Shown: positions 1 through 11,126, numbered from the stretch's first letter. The stretch is 64,000 nt of DNA from Mycoemilia scoparia (GCA_027575805.1 JANBPU010000066.1:1-64000), one strand, 5' to 3'. Numbers and translations are program-made. Notes: generated by a model not told the origin, from the sequence alone.

Positions 1-22
1 CACACACACACACACACACACA
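1..22. repeat. (CA)n microsatellite
   Basis: The window opens inside an uninterrupted CA dinucleotide tract of at least 22 bases; its true left edge lies outside the window. Confidence 0.95.
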
Positions 23-1780
23 AAAGCAACATAGACTAGTAAAATGAACGACTCATATTGGTATTACTAATACTTATAGTATTGTTGATATTATCATTCT
101 CACTCTGTGTATTCAGCCTATACATCTGAATATCTATTTGTCTGTCTGCTAATGTAAGGTAAAGCTCTGGCATGCATAATCAAATAGCACCTTCAACCAT
201 TATATTTAGATACATAGAAAATGCACATATATATGTATGTAAGTACAAATTTAGAACACAATTAGGAGGGGCGGTGTGGTAGTGACAGTAATGTAATAGT
301 AAGGGGTACTACTATTGTAAATTGGAATATGTTTAGTCATACAGCATCATCATAATCATCACCACTAACAACTACAGCCAGAATAAGAACCATTCTTCTA
401 TTTATACTTGCTTGTCTAAACTTGCGTGGAGGCGCACAAGTGAGTGAGAGTGAGAGAGTTGTATGTAGATGTTATAGAAAACAATGGTATTAAACTGGTT
501 TTAGTTGGTAACAATGTGAAAAAGAATTCAAGATGATGACATTACTTACATATGTCTGTATGTTTTTATGTGCTGGTAGCCAATATGACACTCTGGATAT
601 ATTTGATAAGACGCAAACCAAGTCTTTAATATTTTCTAGACTTGGTACATTGTCATGTAATCCGACCTTGTTTTATGATAATGCGAATCTGTCTGTGGAT
701 GTGTCAGCAGGTTTGTATTATTGTTGTTGTTATCTTTGCTGTCATTTACATTTTTGGAATTGCAAAATAGTGCAATGATAATAATAATGCTGAGATTTAG
801 TTGATCTCCCAAGAGTAATTTTTAAGCAGCTTAGTTTGGGAGAGTATATACAAGTATCGTTGATTTGATGATTAGCTACAACAGACACACAGCCAACTGT
901 ATTGATTGACATTATGGAGTACCTTTGGTGTAATATTATTTTATGGCAAACCACATTGATCACCATTGGCACCATTTCCGATAGGATAAACCGAAAATAA
1001 CAATATCCTTGATAATGTCATTCTAGAATCTAAATGTATTGGGGTCAAACATTTATATGTAAAATCCATGGGAAACTATTTTTGAAGGGTAGCTATTTGC
1101 TAATAAGTGGCGATCACTCGTTTGACTGTGGCTGTTCTTATAAACACTGAGTGGCCACCAAAGGAACCCTTCAAAATTTACCAGCCAAATGATGGCCACC
1201 ACCACCACCACAACCAGCATCATCATCGTTGTCATCATCATCATTGTTACTTTGGACTTTCGGCATTTTAAGCTAAATACGAATTTATTGGTTTGCTGAG
1301 TTGGGGTTTGCCTAATGACTAATAGTTTACAAGTTCTTTACAGGTAGTTTTAAAGCATTCTTTATATTTCGCTTTATTTTGTCCCGGTTTTGTATGCTAC
1401 GCTTTAGCCATGTAGCTCGGCATATATAACATCCTTTTAAAGTCATTTAGGATGTATGACCTTCTGTAGACATGCCCAGGCAATTCCTATACGCTGACCC
1501 AAACATCTGTGGCTTTTTACTAGGGCTGGGCGATGGTGTGTGGCATTTCACCCCGATTTTGCTGTCTTGGCCCGGACTGGTTAGATTTTCTAGAGACAAC
1601 TTGGCATGTATAAATAGATATATGGCCAGGTTTGCATTTGTGCTCAGTCTTCCATGGGAATGTTGGGGTTAGAATCTGTAAGAGAGAATAGCATAAGCGT
1701 ATATACAGCAGCCGAATAAGTGCAAATTTGTTCGATTTGGTGCATTCATCCCTGACGTTGAGCATGCAGGTGTATACATA
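23..1780. other. Gene-free AT-rich flank
   Basis: No reading frame here looks like a conserved protein, and I see no tRNA or rRNA. Only short, low-complexity frames occur. It contains one diverged copy of the short TIR element (1069-1183, listed separately) and ends at the left inverted arm. Confidence 0.6.
1069..1183. repeat. Short TIR element (MITE-like), diverged copy
   Basis: The left end reads TGGGAAACTATTTTTGAAGG and the right end CCCTTCAAAATTTACCA, imperfect inverted repeats of the family described at 1781-6073. The interior keeps the family core (ATTTGCTAATAAGTGG; GTGGCCACCAAAGG). No clean 2-base duplication is visible, so this is probably an old copy. Confidence 0.7.
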
Positions 1781-1880
1781 TGGGGGAGGGGTTATTTTTG
1801 AAGGGCTAGTCACTCATTTGGCTGTTATTGCGCCTATAATCATTGACCTCCAAAAGACGCCCTTCAAAAATTATTACCCA
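1781..1880. repeat. Short TIR element, arm unit A
   Basis: Starts TGGGGGAGGGGTTATTTTTG and ends CCTTCAAAAATTATTACCCA. It is flanked by TA on both sides and abuts unit B through the palindrome CCCATATGGG. Confidence 0.85.
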
Positions 1881-1882
1881 TA

Positions 1883-2016
1883 TGGGTAATAATTTTTGAA
1901 AGGCTAAATGCAGATGTTGCATGGTGAGGCATTGGTCAATGAAAATATATGGCAACTAGTATGCAAGTTGAAACTGGCCTACTAGTAGAACTTAGTCCTT
2001 CAAAAATTATTGCCCA
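1883..2016. repeat. Short TIR element, arm unit B
   Basis: The ends are TGGGTAATAATTTTTGAAAG and CCTTCAAAAATTATTGCCCA, near-perfect inverted repeats. The interior differs from the common core, so this is a second subtype sharing only the termini. Confidence 0.8.
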
Positions 2017-2018
2017 TA

Positions 2019-2797
2019 TGGGTAAAATATGTCAGCAACTGCCTATTTTGGGTGATCCCAGTACGCTGCAGCATCTCAGCCTGGCACATTTATGCCTCTT
2101 TCTCTCTACTTAGACGATTGTCTGTGGGAATGTTATTCAGTCTGCAACAAGGTTATAGAAATGCGGTTGTATTAGTAATAACCGCCTTGGAAGCAGTAGC
2201 AAAGCAGGGCTTGAGAATATCTATGCATAAGATTGTAGTAATTGCAGCAGCAGCAGCAGCACCAATGTGAACATGGCTTGATCTAGAAAAACTCAAAGCA
2301 AAAAATCTCAGATAAGCGAATACTAGCTAGGCCAACAAGTAGCACTTGGTACATAATCGTCTTATTCAGGGATTGGCTACTGCCATTCAAAGAATGGCCT
2401 GGCACCAAGAATACTTGGAAAAATAGTATTATTGCTAATAGAGAAGATTCTAAACAGGTTTCTATGAGAGCCAATAAATCAATCAATCAAATAAATAAAA
2501 TAAAAATGAATAAAGGCAACATTATTGTGATGCAAGCATCGATTATTCTGGTCTATTAGTCAGTTTGCTTTGTAGCATATATGCGACAGCGCATTCCAGC
2601 AGGCGCATTGTATGTGTGATCAGTGCTATAGCAACAGCAGCCTAGCATGATGGCGATATGGTTAAAATCCACAAGACAAGGCCTTAGGCAAAATGGGTCT
2701 CCAGGAATTGCATATGGATTTGCTCATGATTGGGCCAAAATGTGATGAGGACCCATTTCTGCCCATTTCACGCCTGATCATTAGTGAAATCTTCCCA
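2019..2797. repeat. Arm unit C, a 779-base non-coding repeat module
   Basis: Bounded by TGGGTAAAATAT and ATCTTCCCA and flanked by TA on both sides, like the short elements, but longer and without the TTTTTGAAGG arms. It includes a short (CAG)n tract near 2250. The same module lies inverted at 5057-5835, and a diverged piece is at 24276-24408, so it exists independently of this locus. No transposase motif was found in any frame. Confidence 0.7.
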
Positions 2798-2799
2798 TA

Positions 2800-2917
2800 T
2801 GGGCAATAATTTTGGAAGGGTACCTTTTGGTGGTAGCCAGCGATTATAGGGGAAATCACAGCCAAATGTGTGATCATCATTTGTTAGTAAATGGTCACTC
2901 TTCAAAAATAGCTACCA
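2800..2917. repeat. Short TIR element, arm unit D
   Basis: The ends are TGGGCAATAATTTTGGAAGG and TTCAAAAATAGCTACCA. The core (GGTGGTAGCCAGCGATTATAG; AGCCAAATG; TTTGTTAGTAAATGG) is the common one. It forms the inner end of the left arm. Confidence 0.8.
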
Positions 2918-3223
2918 ATTTGATGGTGATCAAACAAAAACACCAAGTTGAGTCTATAGCATTGGCTCCAATATTTTAATTCAATCACCACAGAATATGG
3001 TTTATTGATTTTCTGGAGATCAGTCCGATTACAGGACTAAATTTTTTGTTCTCCCATTCATCATCTTCATCATCATTATCACCACAACTACTATCTATCT
3101 TTTTTTTAACAAAAATTCAAAAAGTAACCTTTTCTGCATCTTTTTGTGTATATATTTACATATTTACGGTTATTTATACCTATATTTATATTTTCCCGAA
3201 AAAGATATAACCTACCACACAGA
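2918..3223. other. Upstream region of ETT1
   Basis: 306 bases lie between the left arm and the ETT1 start. They contain a pyrimidine-rich stretch near 3090-3110 and presumably the promoter and 5' UTR. No TATA box stands out. Confidence 0.5.
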
Positions 3224-4745
3224 ATGTCGGATAAAACCACAAAAAAGAGACCTATGGGGTTAAAGAAAAGTCGTGCCGCCAAGGCAGCAACAACAGGGAG
3301 TCAAAACAAGAGGCCTAAAGATGAACAAAGTCAAGTCATTAATAATGCCACACCTGCAGGTATGTCAGTTGATGAAACTACAGAAGATGGTGGTAGTCAA
3401 CTGAATGAAGACGAAGAAACCATAGTGCTTGAAGCCCCTGAAGTTGAAGAAGAGGATAATGATGGGCAGATTGGAGAGATTTGGGGAATATACCAAAAAG
3501 CCATCAAAGCAATGCAAAATCCTGTCGGCATTAGTAGTAAACAAGAAGGTGGAGGAGGAGATGAGGATCTGGCAATCAAGTATTTACGAGGAACTATTCA
3601 TGAATGTGATTATATACTAAAATCCAAATATAATTCCTTAAAACAAAAAGCGGGATCTGCTGAAGGTAAAGAAGGGGAAGGAGAAGTTGAGTTGGTACCA
3701 AAGTTCTATTATGTCTACGGAATGGCATTGTATACGCTATCCGAACTAACCAACCCTGAAGATGCTAAAGAATATTTCGAGTTGAGTATAATGAGATTGG
3801 AACAAGCTCGTGACAAGATTTTGGAAAGGTCTGCTGGTGATGGCGGTAGGGATGGTGGATTATTGAAGTCTGTGTATTTGGGATTGGGTAAATCTACATT
3901 GAGTAGAGCAAAATTTGTTGATTTTGATAAAGAAAAGGAGGCTGAGAAGAAGGTCGTCGAGTTAGTTAACAAATCGCTTGAATATTTTGACAAGGCGCTT
4001 GACACTGAGACTAATAAGGAAGAACTTGTCAAGGAAAGTTTGATTGTGACTGATTTGGTTTTCACTTTTGTTTATTTGTTTGTGGATATTGTTGAGTTGC
4101 AATTGGCTGTACGTTGGGGAATCAAGAAGCTCGAGAGTATACAGAATGGAGAAGGTAAATTTAATTCCAAGATATTCATTTATATGATGTGGAGTATTGC
4201 ACATATACATATGATTTTTTATTTATTCTTGCGAGGTTTTGGTGTATATTGTTTTTAGGCCAAAATAAGAAAGCAGAGATTGAATTTTCTCTTGGAAATG
4301 CTCATTGGATCTTGGCTTCGCATTATTTGGATCAAATTGATGAAGAAACTGGTGAAGTGCCAGAAAGAAATACTGTTGAAAAGCTACTCACTCAGGGTTA
4401 GTAGTAGTATTAGAAACCTAGAATTATATATATGGCTAATGTTTAACATGATTGCCCCAGCTAAATGTTTGAAAATACCAATCTCCTTGTATAGCTCGAG
4501 ATCATTTGAAGAAAGCTCGCGAGAACGAAGAAGAAAAGAAGACTGATGCCTCAGAATCTCTTTATGATATCTTGATTTTGCTTTCAGAAGTTTATATCAA
4601 CTTGGGAAATATCCAGCCAGAAGAAGAAAATCAGGAAGCAGAGTACGCAAAGGCCACTGAGGTATTACTTGTTGCCAAAAAGAATTTACCAAGTGGACAG
4701 GAGTTTCCTGAACATCTTCAAGCCTTTATTGACGAATCCAATTAA
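3224..4745 (+). CDS. ETT1: Enhancer of translation termination 1 (ETT1-like), 3 exons
   Basis: Exons are 3224-4154, 4259-4396 and 4495-4745; the introns (104 and 98 bases) are GT-AG and the joined frame is open. The N-terminus after the chosen ATG carries KKRPMGLKKSRAAK, matching the family's basic RPxGL nuclear motif. An acidic linker follows, then a TPR-like helical region (YLRGTIHECDYIL; YYVYGMALYTLSEL; FSLGNAHWILASHYL). Yeast ETT1 is a nuclear protein needed for efficient stop-codon recognition and readthrough control. An upstream in-frame ATG at 3146 would add a hydrophobic leader foreign to the family, so 3224 is preferred. The gene is single-copy here and lies exactly between two inverted ~1.14-kb repeats. 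Confidence 0.85.
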
Positions 4746-4935
4746 AGAGGAGTTCATATCATCACTTGTATTGGGGTTTATTACTCTGTTGCCACTTTTT
4801 TGATGGACTTTCTCTATGGCACCATGTTGTTGAACTAACCAAATAAATAAATAAAACTTGAAATGCTTTTAGGAAATTCAGGATGATAATCAAAATATAA
4901 TAAAAGGGCTGTGTATTTACAATAGGCATCAAAAA

Positions 4936-6073
4936 TGGGTAGCTATTTTTGAAGGGCAATCATTTACTAACAAATGATGATCACATATTTGGCTGTGATT
5001 TCCCCTATAATCGCTGGCTACCACCAAAAGGTACCCTTCCAAAATTATTGCCCATATGGGAAGATTTCACTAATGATCAGGCGTGAAATGGGCAGAAATG
5101 GGTCCTCATCACATTTTGGCCCAATCATGAGCAAATCCATATGCAATTCCTGGAGACCCATTTTGCCTAAGGCTTTGTCTTGTGGATTTTAACCATATCG
5201 CTATCATGCTAGGCTGCTGTTGCTATAGCACTGATCACACATACAATGCGCCTGCTGGAATGCGCTGTCGCATATATGCTACAAAGCAAACTGACTAATA
5301 GACCAGAATAATCGATGCTTGCATCACAATAATGTTGCCTTTATTCATTTTTATTTTATTTATTTGATTGATTGATTTATTGGCTCTCATAGAAACCTGT
5401 TTAGAATCTTCTCTATTAGCAATAATACTATTTTTCCAAGTATTCTTGGTGCCAGGCCATTCTTTGAATGGCAGTAGCCAATCCCTGAATAAGACGATTA
5501 TGTACCAAGTGCTACTTGTTGGCCTAGTTAGTATTCGCTTATCTGAGATTTTTTGCTTTGAGTTTTTCTAGATCAAGCCATGTTCACATTGGTGCTGCTG
5601 CTGCTGCTGCAATTACTACAATCCTATGCATAGATATTCTCAAGCCCTGCTTTGCTACTGCTTCCAAGGCGGTTATTACTAATACAACCGCATTTCTATA
5701 ACCTTGTTGCAGACTGAATAACATTCCCACAGTCAATCGTCTAAGTAGAGAGAAAGAGGCATAAATGTGCCAGGCTGAGATGCTGCAGCGTACTGGGATC
5801 ACCCAAAATAGGCAGTTGCTGACATATTTTACCCATATGGGCAATAATTTTTGAAGGACTAAGTTCTACTAGTAGGCCAGTTTCAACTTGCATACTAGTT
5901 GCCATATATTTTCATTGACCAATGCCTCACCATGCAACATCTGCATTTAGCCTTTCAAAAATAACTACCCATATGGGTAATAATTTTTGAAGGGCGTCTT
6001 TTGGAGGTCAATGATTATAGGCGCAATAACAGCCAAATGAGTGATTAGCCCTTCAAAAATAACCCCTCCCCCA
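4936..6073 (-). repeat. Right arm of the large inverted repeat around ETT1
   Basis: Reverse complement of 1781-2917. Units in order are D' 4936-5054, C' 5057-5835, B' 5838-5971 and A' 5974-6073, again joined by TA. The outer end is followed by TA and the inner end is preceded by AA. Differences from the left arm are single substitutions, for example in the stretches near 5175, 5201, 5527 and 5732. Confidence 0.9.
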
Positions 6074-6558
6074 TATTGATGGAGTTAATCGAGATGCCAT
6101 ATTGCTTATTATTCACCTGAAAGTCTCGTGTATAAGAGTCAGCCATTTGGTTAATCAATAATCACCTGCCGAAGCATGACCAACATGCTGCGCTTGGTCA
6201 TCTATTCCCGGCATGGTCCACTATAGTAAACATCCAAATTGAATTTCTATTGTGGTATAGGAACATTCGGAAAAATTCATTTATAGCCACCCTAACCCCA
6301 TTAATGTATGTACGATTATTTACAATCATTATTGGTACATCTTTTTGTTTGTGTGTTTATTGATGATTACCATCATATTTTATTGACTGCGAGCGGGTGA
6401 GTATGTGTGTGGATCTAAAGTAATACTAGGTAAATGCAAACAGGCCAGGAATGAATTAATCACCATCATCAGGGGGCCAGGCAGTGAATCATTTTTCTTT
6501 CGATGATATGCCATTATTATCAGATGACCAAACTTCTATTATGCCGCATATCAGGGGG
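6074..6558. other. Intergenic, nothing recognised
   Basis: Between the right arm and the 3' end of the RsfS-domain gene. I see no conserved frame, RNA gene or TIR element. Confidence 0.5.
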
Positions 6559-7620
6559 TCAACGGGAAAGAATCGTGGCTTCGGTGTTTTCTGAGGTTAG
6601 GCTTTCAATACATTTTTTGGTCCACAGTGATTCGAGGTCATACTTTTGCCGCGCCTCAGGGGTCATAACATGGATGAAGGCATATCCAAGGTCTATTACA
6701 ACCCAATCCTGACTATCGCGGCCATCAACACTAAACATAAACTGGGATGGGTCTTGGTTCTTCATTCTCATCCATGATTTGATCATCTTGAGCAAATTGT
6801 CTACCAGCGCATGCATATGCCTGGTGCTGTTGGATTCAGCTATTAACATGTTGTCTGTAATTTCGCACAGTTCCGATACATCCAGGAGTTTGATATCTTT
6901 GGCATGGTCTGATTCGAGTTGCTCTACACACAGATCTAGCAGGTTTTTGACCTCGAGTTGGTTATTTTTGTCAAGCTGAAACTGTTCATGATCGTTGGTT
7001 TGTAGGTTTCTTTGAGCTAGTCGCTTCCATAATGGAACAAATGGTTGTTGGTTATCGATATTGCCAGTGTTTTGTAGATGGTTGTTTTCAAAGTCTGGAT
7101 CAACAAACCACGAATCATCGCCACTGCTGCTACTGCTTAGTTCCTCGCTATAGTCGTGGTCTTTGTATTCGTTGTCTAGTGATGATACACCATCTCTGTT
7201 TTCGGTGTTATTATTATTAATATCTAAGCTTTCATTTTCGGGATATAGTCCTGGAATATAGTCCTTGCTGAGGTATTCATCTAATGGCGCTTCTTCAATG
7301 TCTTCTTCTTCAATGATCTCGTTATCTTTTTCTCTATCTTCCTTTTGATTTGTTTTCTCATGTGTTTCTTTTTCTTCATTTTGTGTATTATTTGTGTTTG
7401 CGTTATTTCCGGAAGCAGTAGAACTAGTATCTGTGGAGTACATATTGAATGGATGCGTGAAGCCGATTTTATACATGTGCTGTCTATTACTTGTTATTGG
7501 AATTCTTGGTTTTACAATTCTTCTACCTGAAATTTGACTTTCTGAGGCGATGAATTTCAAGCCATTAGCCGCTAAATTTCGACTTGGTGTTGCGATTTGA
7601 CTGAAAATACGACTCAACAT
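6559..7620 (-). CDS. Mitochondrial ribosomal silencing factor (RsfS/MALSU1-type) with acidic linker
   Basis: A single exon of 353 residues. The start is the ATG of MLSRIFSQIATPSRN, an Arg/Ser-rich mitochondrial presequence; the frame further upstream has only a TTG. Residues ~75-220 are acidic and Asn-rich (EEEDIEEAPLDEY) and probably disordered. Residues ~226-335 form the RsfS/DUF143 domain: LLDVSELCEITDNMLIAES, STRHMHALVDNL and DWVVIDLGYAFIHVMTPEAR, ending YDLESLW. The family binds uL14 of the large ribosomal subunit and blocks premature subunit joining; in mitochondria it assists large-subunit assembly. In many ascomycetes this domain is fused into ATP25; here it stands alone at the C-terminus. 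Confident in the domain, less so in the exact role. Confidence 0.85.
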   Translation of the reverse strand: MLSRIFSQIATPSRNLAANGLKFIASESQISGRRIVKPRIPITSNRQHMYKIGFTHPFNMYSTDTSSTASGNNANTNNTQNEEKETHEKTNQKEDREKDNEIIEEEDIEEAPLDEYLSKDYIPGLYPENESLDINNNNTENRDGVSSLDNEYKDHDYSEELSSSSSGDDSWFVDPDFENNHLQNTGNIDNQQPFVPLWKRLAQRNLQTNDHEQFQLDKNNQLEVKNLLDLCVEQLESDHAKDIKLLDVSELCEITDNMLIAESNSTRHMHALVDNLLKMIKSWMRMKNQDPSQFMFSVDGRDSQDWVVIDLGYAFIHVMTPEARQKYDLESLWTKKCIESLTSENTEATILSR

Positions 7621-9455
7621 GGCAACCAGGGTGATAATGCGCAAGGGGAGGGGCGTGTATGTATATGTATTAATAAATTATTGATAAAAGTAAGTTGGAA
7701 AGGGCTGCAAGATTTCTCTTTCGTTTTTGTCGATCTGATCGAATTTTAAGGTTGCAGTCAGCTGCACTTGATTAAGAATAAAATCATGATCAATTATGCC
7801 AAGCAAGTATTCACATGATTACTTCCTCTCGATCCTCAAAGGGGTTTGGTAATTATAGCATCGTTTTAGGAAACAAATTGAAAGGTGATATTTCATAATT
7901 ATCGTTCGTATATAATTAAAATAGCTAAAATAGAACTAACCTTCAATGAATTGTTTGTTAAAGAACAATGCTCTGCGGTATTAATACTGCCTAAATATTA
8001 GTTGTCAAATGTTAAACTAAAATGATATATCTAGCATTGCAAAAGAGAAATAATATACAATTATTAAGCTAGGAATACACGTTAGTTGAAGGTTAAGAAT
8101 CTTCATGGTCTTTGTAATGTATGATTAAGCTGGGCTTGCATAACATTTATGGATAGCATCCCCGAAGAATTGATAGTTACTATTGTCAAAATTCACGCTC
8201 AAAGATTATGAATAACCGCCACTGGCATCTGGAAAATTTGCAACACCAACAGCAACAGCATAACCTCCATAACCAGCACAAATGCTCCCCATCTAGTAGT
8301 CCTGAACCACGGTGTCTTCCTTTGGTGCCTGTAAGAGGCGCGAAATATTAAAAAGAGATAAAGGCGGTGAGAAAGGACGGTAATGACAGCGGGTATCTTG
8401 AGCTACAGCATCTTTTTGAATATGAAAGAGTTTACTCTAAAAGGATACCAGGATAATCTCTCCAATACTATCCTAAAATATACGGCTTATGGGCCAAATT
8501 TGCTGGAGGCATAGCAGTAGAATTAGGTGCACTTTCGATGGGGATCCTGCCATACAATAAAAAATATATGTGGTTGAATAGTTTACAAAATATAGAGATA
8601 TCTCTGTGAGTATTTATACTTGTTTTTCAGACGTATCCCACTATGCTCTCCTAAATTTTATTTCAGAGTTTGAATTCCAAACAGAGTATGTTCGCGAAAA
8701 AACGGGTGGCTTATATGTTCGAGTCATTTTTAAATTGTTCTGTTGTTTAGTATACCATGGGAATGTAGTTGAAGAAATTATTGGAAAAAAAATAACAAGA
8801 TGTTCAATTCTAAATCAATGTCTCAAATTATCAAATTTCACTACCGAGCAGCCATACAATGATTGTGGGTGGATCCCGGAAAAATATCTTAAAAATTTGG
8901 CAAATAATTTTTAATGATGACAAAAGTTCTGATGTATGTTAAGAGCTTCTTCAGGGATGGTGTGAATCTGACTTTTCTCTTGAATGTATGTGCTGTTATT
9001 GTTATTATTGGCTGTTATATTGTGATTATTATTTGATTCTTACTAGCTATTGCTTATTATTAATATTTCTTTTTTATATACATTTTTAATATTTGGGGGG
9101 GGGGGGGCTTTTATTACTAATAACTTGTAAAATAGAGCCCACATATATTGGTAGAGCAGATGAAGAGAGACGAATATAACAAAATATGAGTAATAATGTT
9201 GCGAATACTCAGTATGTTATCTAAATGGTTGAATCCAGAAATTATTAAGCAGATCGCCGTTCCAACGCTAAGCCAAACTATCTGGTATCGATCTGAAAAC
9301 CATAAATGATAGAAAAAACCTATATTAACATTTCATCTGTTGTAGCATATAAAGTTCAATTTGATAAACAAGGGCTTCAATAATCAATCCAGTGTAATTG
9401 TTTATTATCAAAAAAAGTCCAGCAAACACAAGCGAAAGAAAACCAAGCTCGCGAT
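7621..9455. other. Long intergenic stretch with possible relic at 8400-8910
   Basis: No intact gene recognised. An open frame at 8606-8914 begins on GTG, not ATG, and matches no family I know. Upstream (~8400-8600) one frame reads protein-like (YYPKIYGLWAKFAGGIAVEL) but contains a stop. It may be a decayed gene or repeat. A run of 13 G occurs at 9095-9107. Confidence 0.4.
9095..9107. repeat. G13 homopolymer
   Basis: Thirteen consecutive G residues in otherwise AT-rich DNA; the length may be affected by sequencing error. Confidence 0.8.
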
Positions 9456-10089
9456 CTACATTTCTCCGCATTCAGTTATAACAATAGGGACTTTGGGTCG
9501 ATTGTTTTGTCCTATTGGTACGTTCTCCATCTTTTGTAATGTAAATATACCATCAATGACTTTTCCGAATACAACATTATGGCCATCAAGATATTTACAT
9601 TCATTACATGTAATAAAGAACTGGCATGCATTGGTATTCGGTCCATTGCTTGCCATTGACAATAAACCAGCCTTATCGTGGCTAATATCAAAATTTTCGT
9701 CATCAAATTTGGGACCATAAATACTCATCATACCCGTTCCATCGCTCTTGACAAAATCACCGCCTTGTACCATAAATTCTTTGATCACGCGGTGGAATGA
9801 GCAATTTTTATAGCCTTGGGGTACTCCGTTAATCCTACAGTAGAGATTTTAGAATAGTGCAGTGTCAAAAGCTGGAGATATAGTACCTTTGTTTTTTGTA
9901 TTCAGCTAGCATTTCAACTTACTTATATTCTCCAGTACAGAATTGTCTAAAGTTCTCTGCTGTTTTTGGTACCTTATCAGCAAATAGTTCCATCTTGATC
10001 CGACCAGTCGGTTGGCCAGCTATTGATATGTCAAAGAATACTATAGGGTTGGGCCGACTTTGTGCTTCTGACTGTTTTCCTTTCTCCAT
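9456..10089 (-). CDS. PPIH: Peptidyl-prolyl cis-trans isomerase, cyclophilin H type, 2 exons
   Basis: Exons are 10089-9923 and 9834-9456; the 88-base intron (GTAAGT...CTGTAG) splits a Lys codon. The product is 181 residues and essentially one cyclophilin domain: [69 protein letters not shown], ending in CGEM. The catalytic FHR...QGGDF and the FFITC segment are intact. The short N-terminus, the [16 protein letters not shown] tail and the C-terminal CGEM match the U4/U6 snRNP-associated cyclophilin H rather than general cyclophilin A. The expected role is proline isomerisation on spliceosomal Prp4-Prp3 partners in the nucleus. Confidence 0.93.
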
Positions 10090-10367
10090 TATTTGTATAT
10101 ACTTTTGATAGTGGTTAAATGTTAGTTGGGTTTTATTTTGTTAGGCTTGTTTATTAACTTTCGATTTAGAAGTTAAAGAAATGAAAAAAGCATTTACTTG
10201 GTTATGGGATTATAATATAAAATTTTAATTATAAATAAATAAATACATTTTTCGTAGTGTACATGCCATGGTTTTTATTTTAAACCATAGATGTTGGAAA
10301 ACAAGAAAGTTTAAACATTACAAATAAGAGATCTGCTACAATTAAATGTCATTTTTTTAATTTTTGA

Positions 10368-10483
10368 ATTGCGACCATACAAACGAGAAAATGTCGGTTC
10401 CCGTCCGATCACCGTAAACAAGCTCGTTATGGCCAGGAGAGTACTGCTGTGGGGAACCAAGCGGGAACACCTGGTGTTGCAAT
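10368..10483 (+). rRNA. 5S ribosomal RNA, copy 1
   Basis: About 116 nt. Diagnostic 5S segments are present: GCGACCATAC at the 5' end, GGTTCCCGTCCGATCACCG (loop B/helix III), GAGAGTACTG, GGGAACACCTGG and the terminal GTTGCAAT, which pairs with the 5' ATTGCGAC. A T7 run follows directly. Compared with copy 2 (36398-36513) there are two internal substitutions. It is an isolated gene, not in an rDNA array. Confidence 0.9.
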
Positions 10484-10487
10484 TTGC

Positions 10488-10494
10488 TTTTTTT
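10488..10494 (+). terminator. Pol III terminator of 5S copy 1
   Basis: Seven consecutive T residues begin five bases after the 5S 3' end, the standard RNA polymerase III stop. Confidence 0.85.
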
Positions 10495-11118
10495 ATCACT
10501 TTTTCTATCTATCTTTAAAAAGTATCTGTTTACAATCTTAATAAAGTTATAAGTGCCGAATCTAATCATATCTTGCAGCTGACTTTTCTACATTTCCATT
10601 CTTTAGCACCAACATGATCACCTGTACTTTATCAACTCAGATTCGTTTTTATATATGATACACTTGATTAAAACACTCCCTCTTTAATTGATCATCTGAA
10701 CAGGCTCACTTGGATGGATAAACTCTACTCTAGGCACAGGTGATGAGATAGATACAACTCAATATTTTTGCTATCTTTTCCCTCTACAACCAAAATAGTG
10801 CTGACCACTTGGATTTATGTATGTCCAAAGAATGCGATTCATTATGATAATTTTTAATGACACTTGGGATTTCTTAGATGAGATGGTCGGATGGTGCAGA
10901 GTCACTTGCACAATCTCTCAAATGTAAGGGTGTTTTCACAAGTAGGAATCAGCTGAGAATTTCAGAAAGAAACATTTTTAAAATCAAGACATTCAAATTG
11001 ATAATAGCTGTGTAATCTCAACACCCACACAGAGAGAAAAAAGCAGTGCAATTGGTGCAGTTCCATGTGTAGTTGAAAGGTACAACTACCTGGACTGTTG
11101 TAAGAAACTCCAAAAATG
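10495..11118. other. Intergenic, nothing recognised
   Basis: AT-rich DNA downstream of the 5S gene, without a supported gene or repeat. Confidence 0.5.
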
Positions 11119-11126
11119 TATAAAAG
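11119..11126 (+). promoter_or_regulatory. TATA box candidate
   Basis: TATAAAAG lies 80 bases ahead of the ATG at 11206 and is followed by a pyrimidine-rich stretch. It is the main reason to consider the short frame below real. Confidence 0.4.

Larger units (their letters stand above)
1781..2917 (+). repeat. Left arm of a large inverted repeat around ETT1
   Basis: This 1,137-base block recurs as its reverse complement at 4936-6073, differing at roughly ten positions that I could see. It is a chain of four units, each starting TGGG and ending CCA and separated by TA: A 1781-1880, B 1883-2016, C 2019-2797, D 2800-2917. A, B and D carry the short-element TIRs. C (779 bases) has no recognisable coding capacity. 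The outer edge is flanked by TA; the inner edge is followed by AT. No transposase is encoded in the arm. Confidence 0.9.

Noticed and set aside
1053..1244. Met/Val-rich minus-strand frame
   Set aside because: It arises from a CCA/CAT triplet repeat and the TIR element at 1069-1183.
2662..2880. 72-codon frame present in both arms (also 4974-5192)
   Set aside because: It is identical because the arms are duplicated, has no ATG-linked family motif, and lies across TIR sequence; it is a repeat shadow, not a gene.
10311..10569. Overlapping minus-strand frames with Arg-rich sequence
   Set aside because: They are the antisense of the 5S rRNA gene and its flanks.
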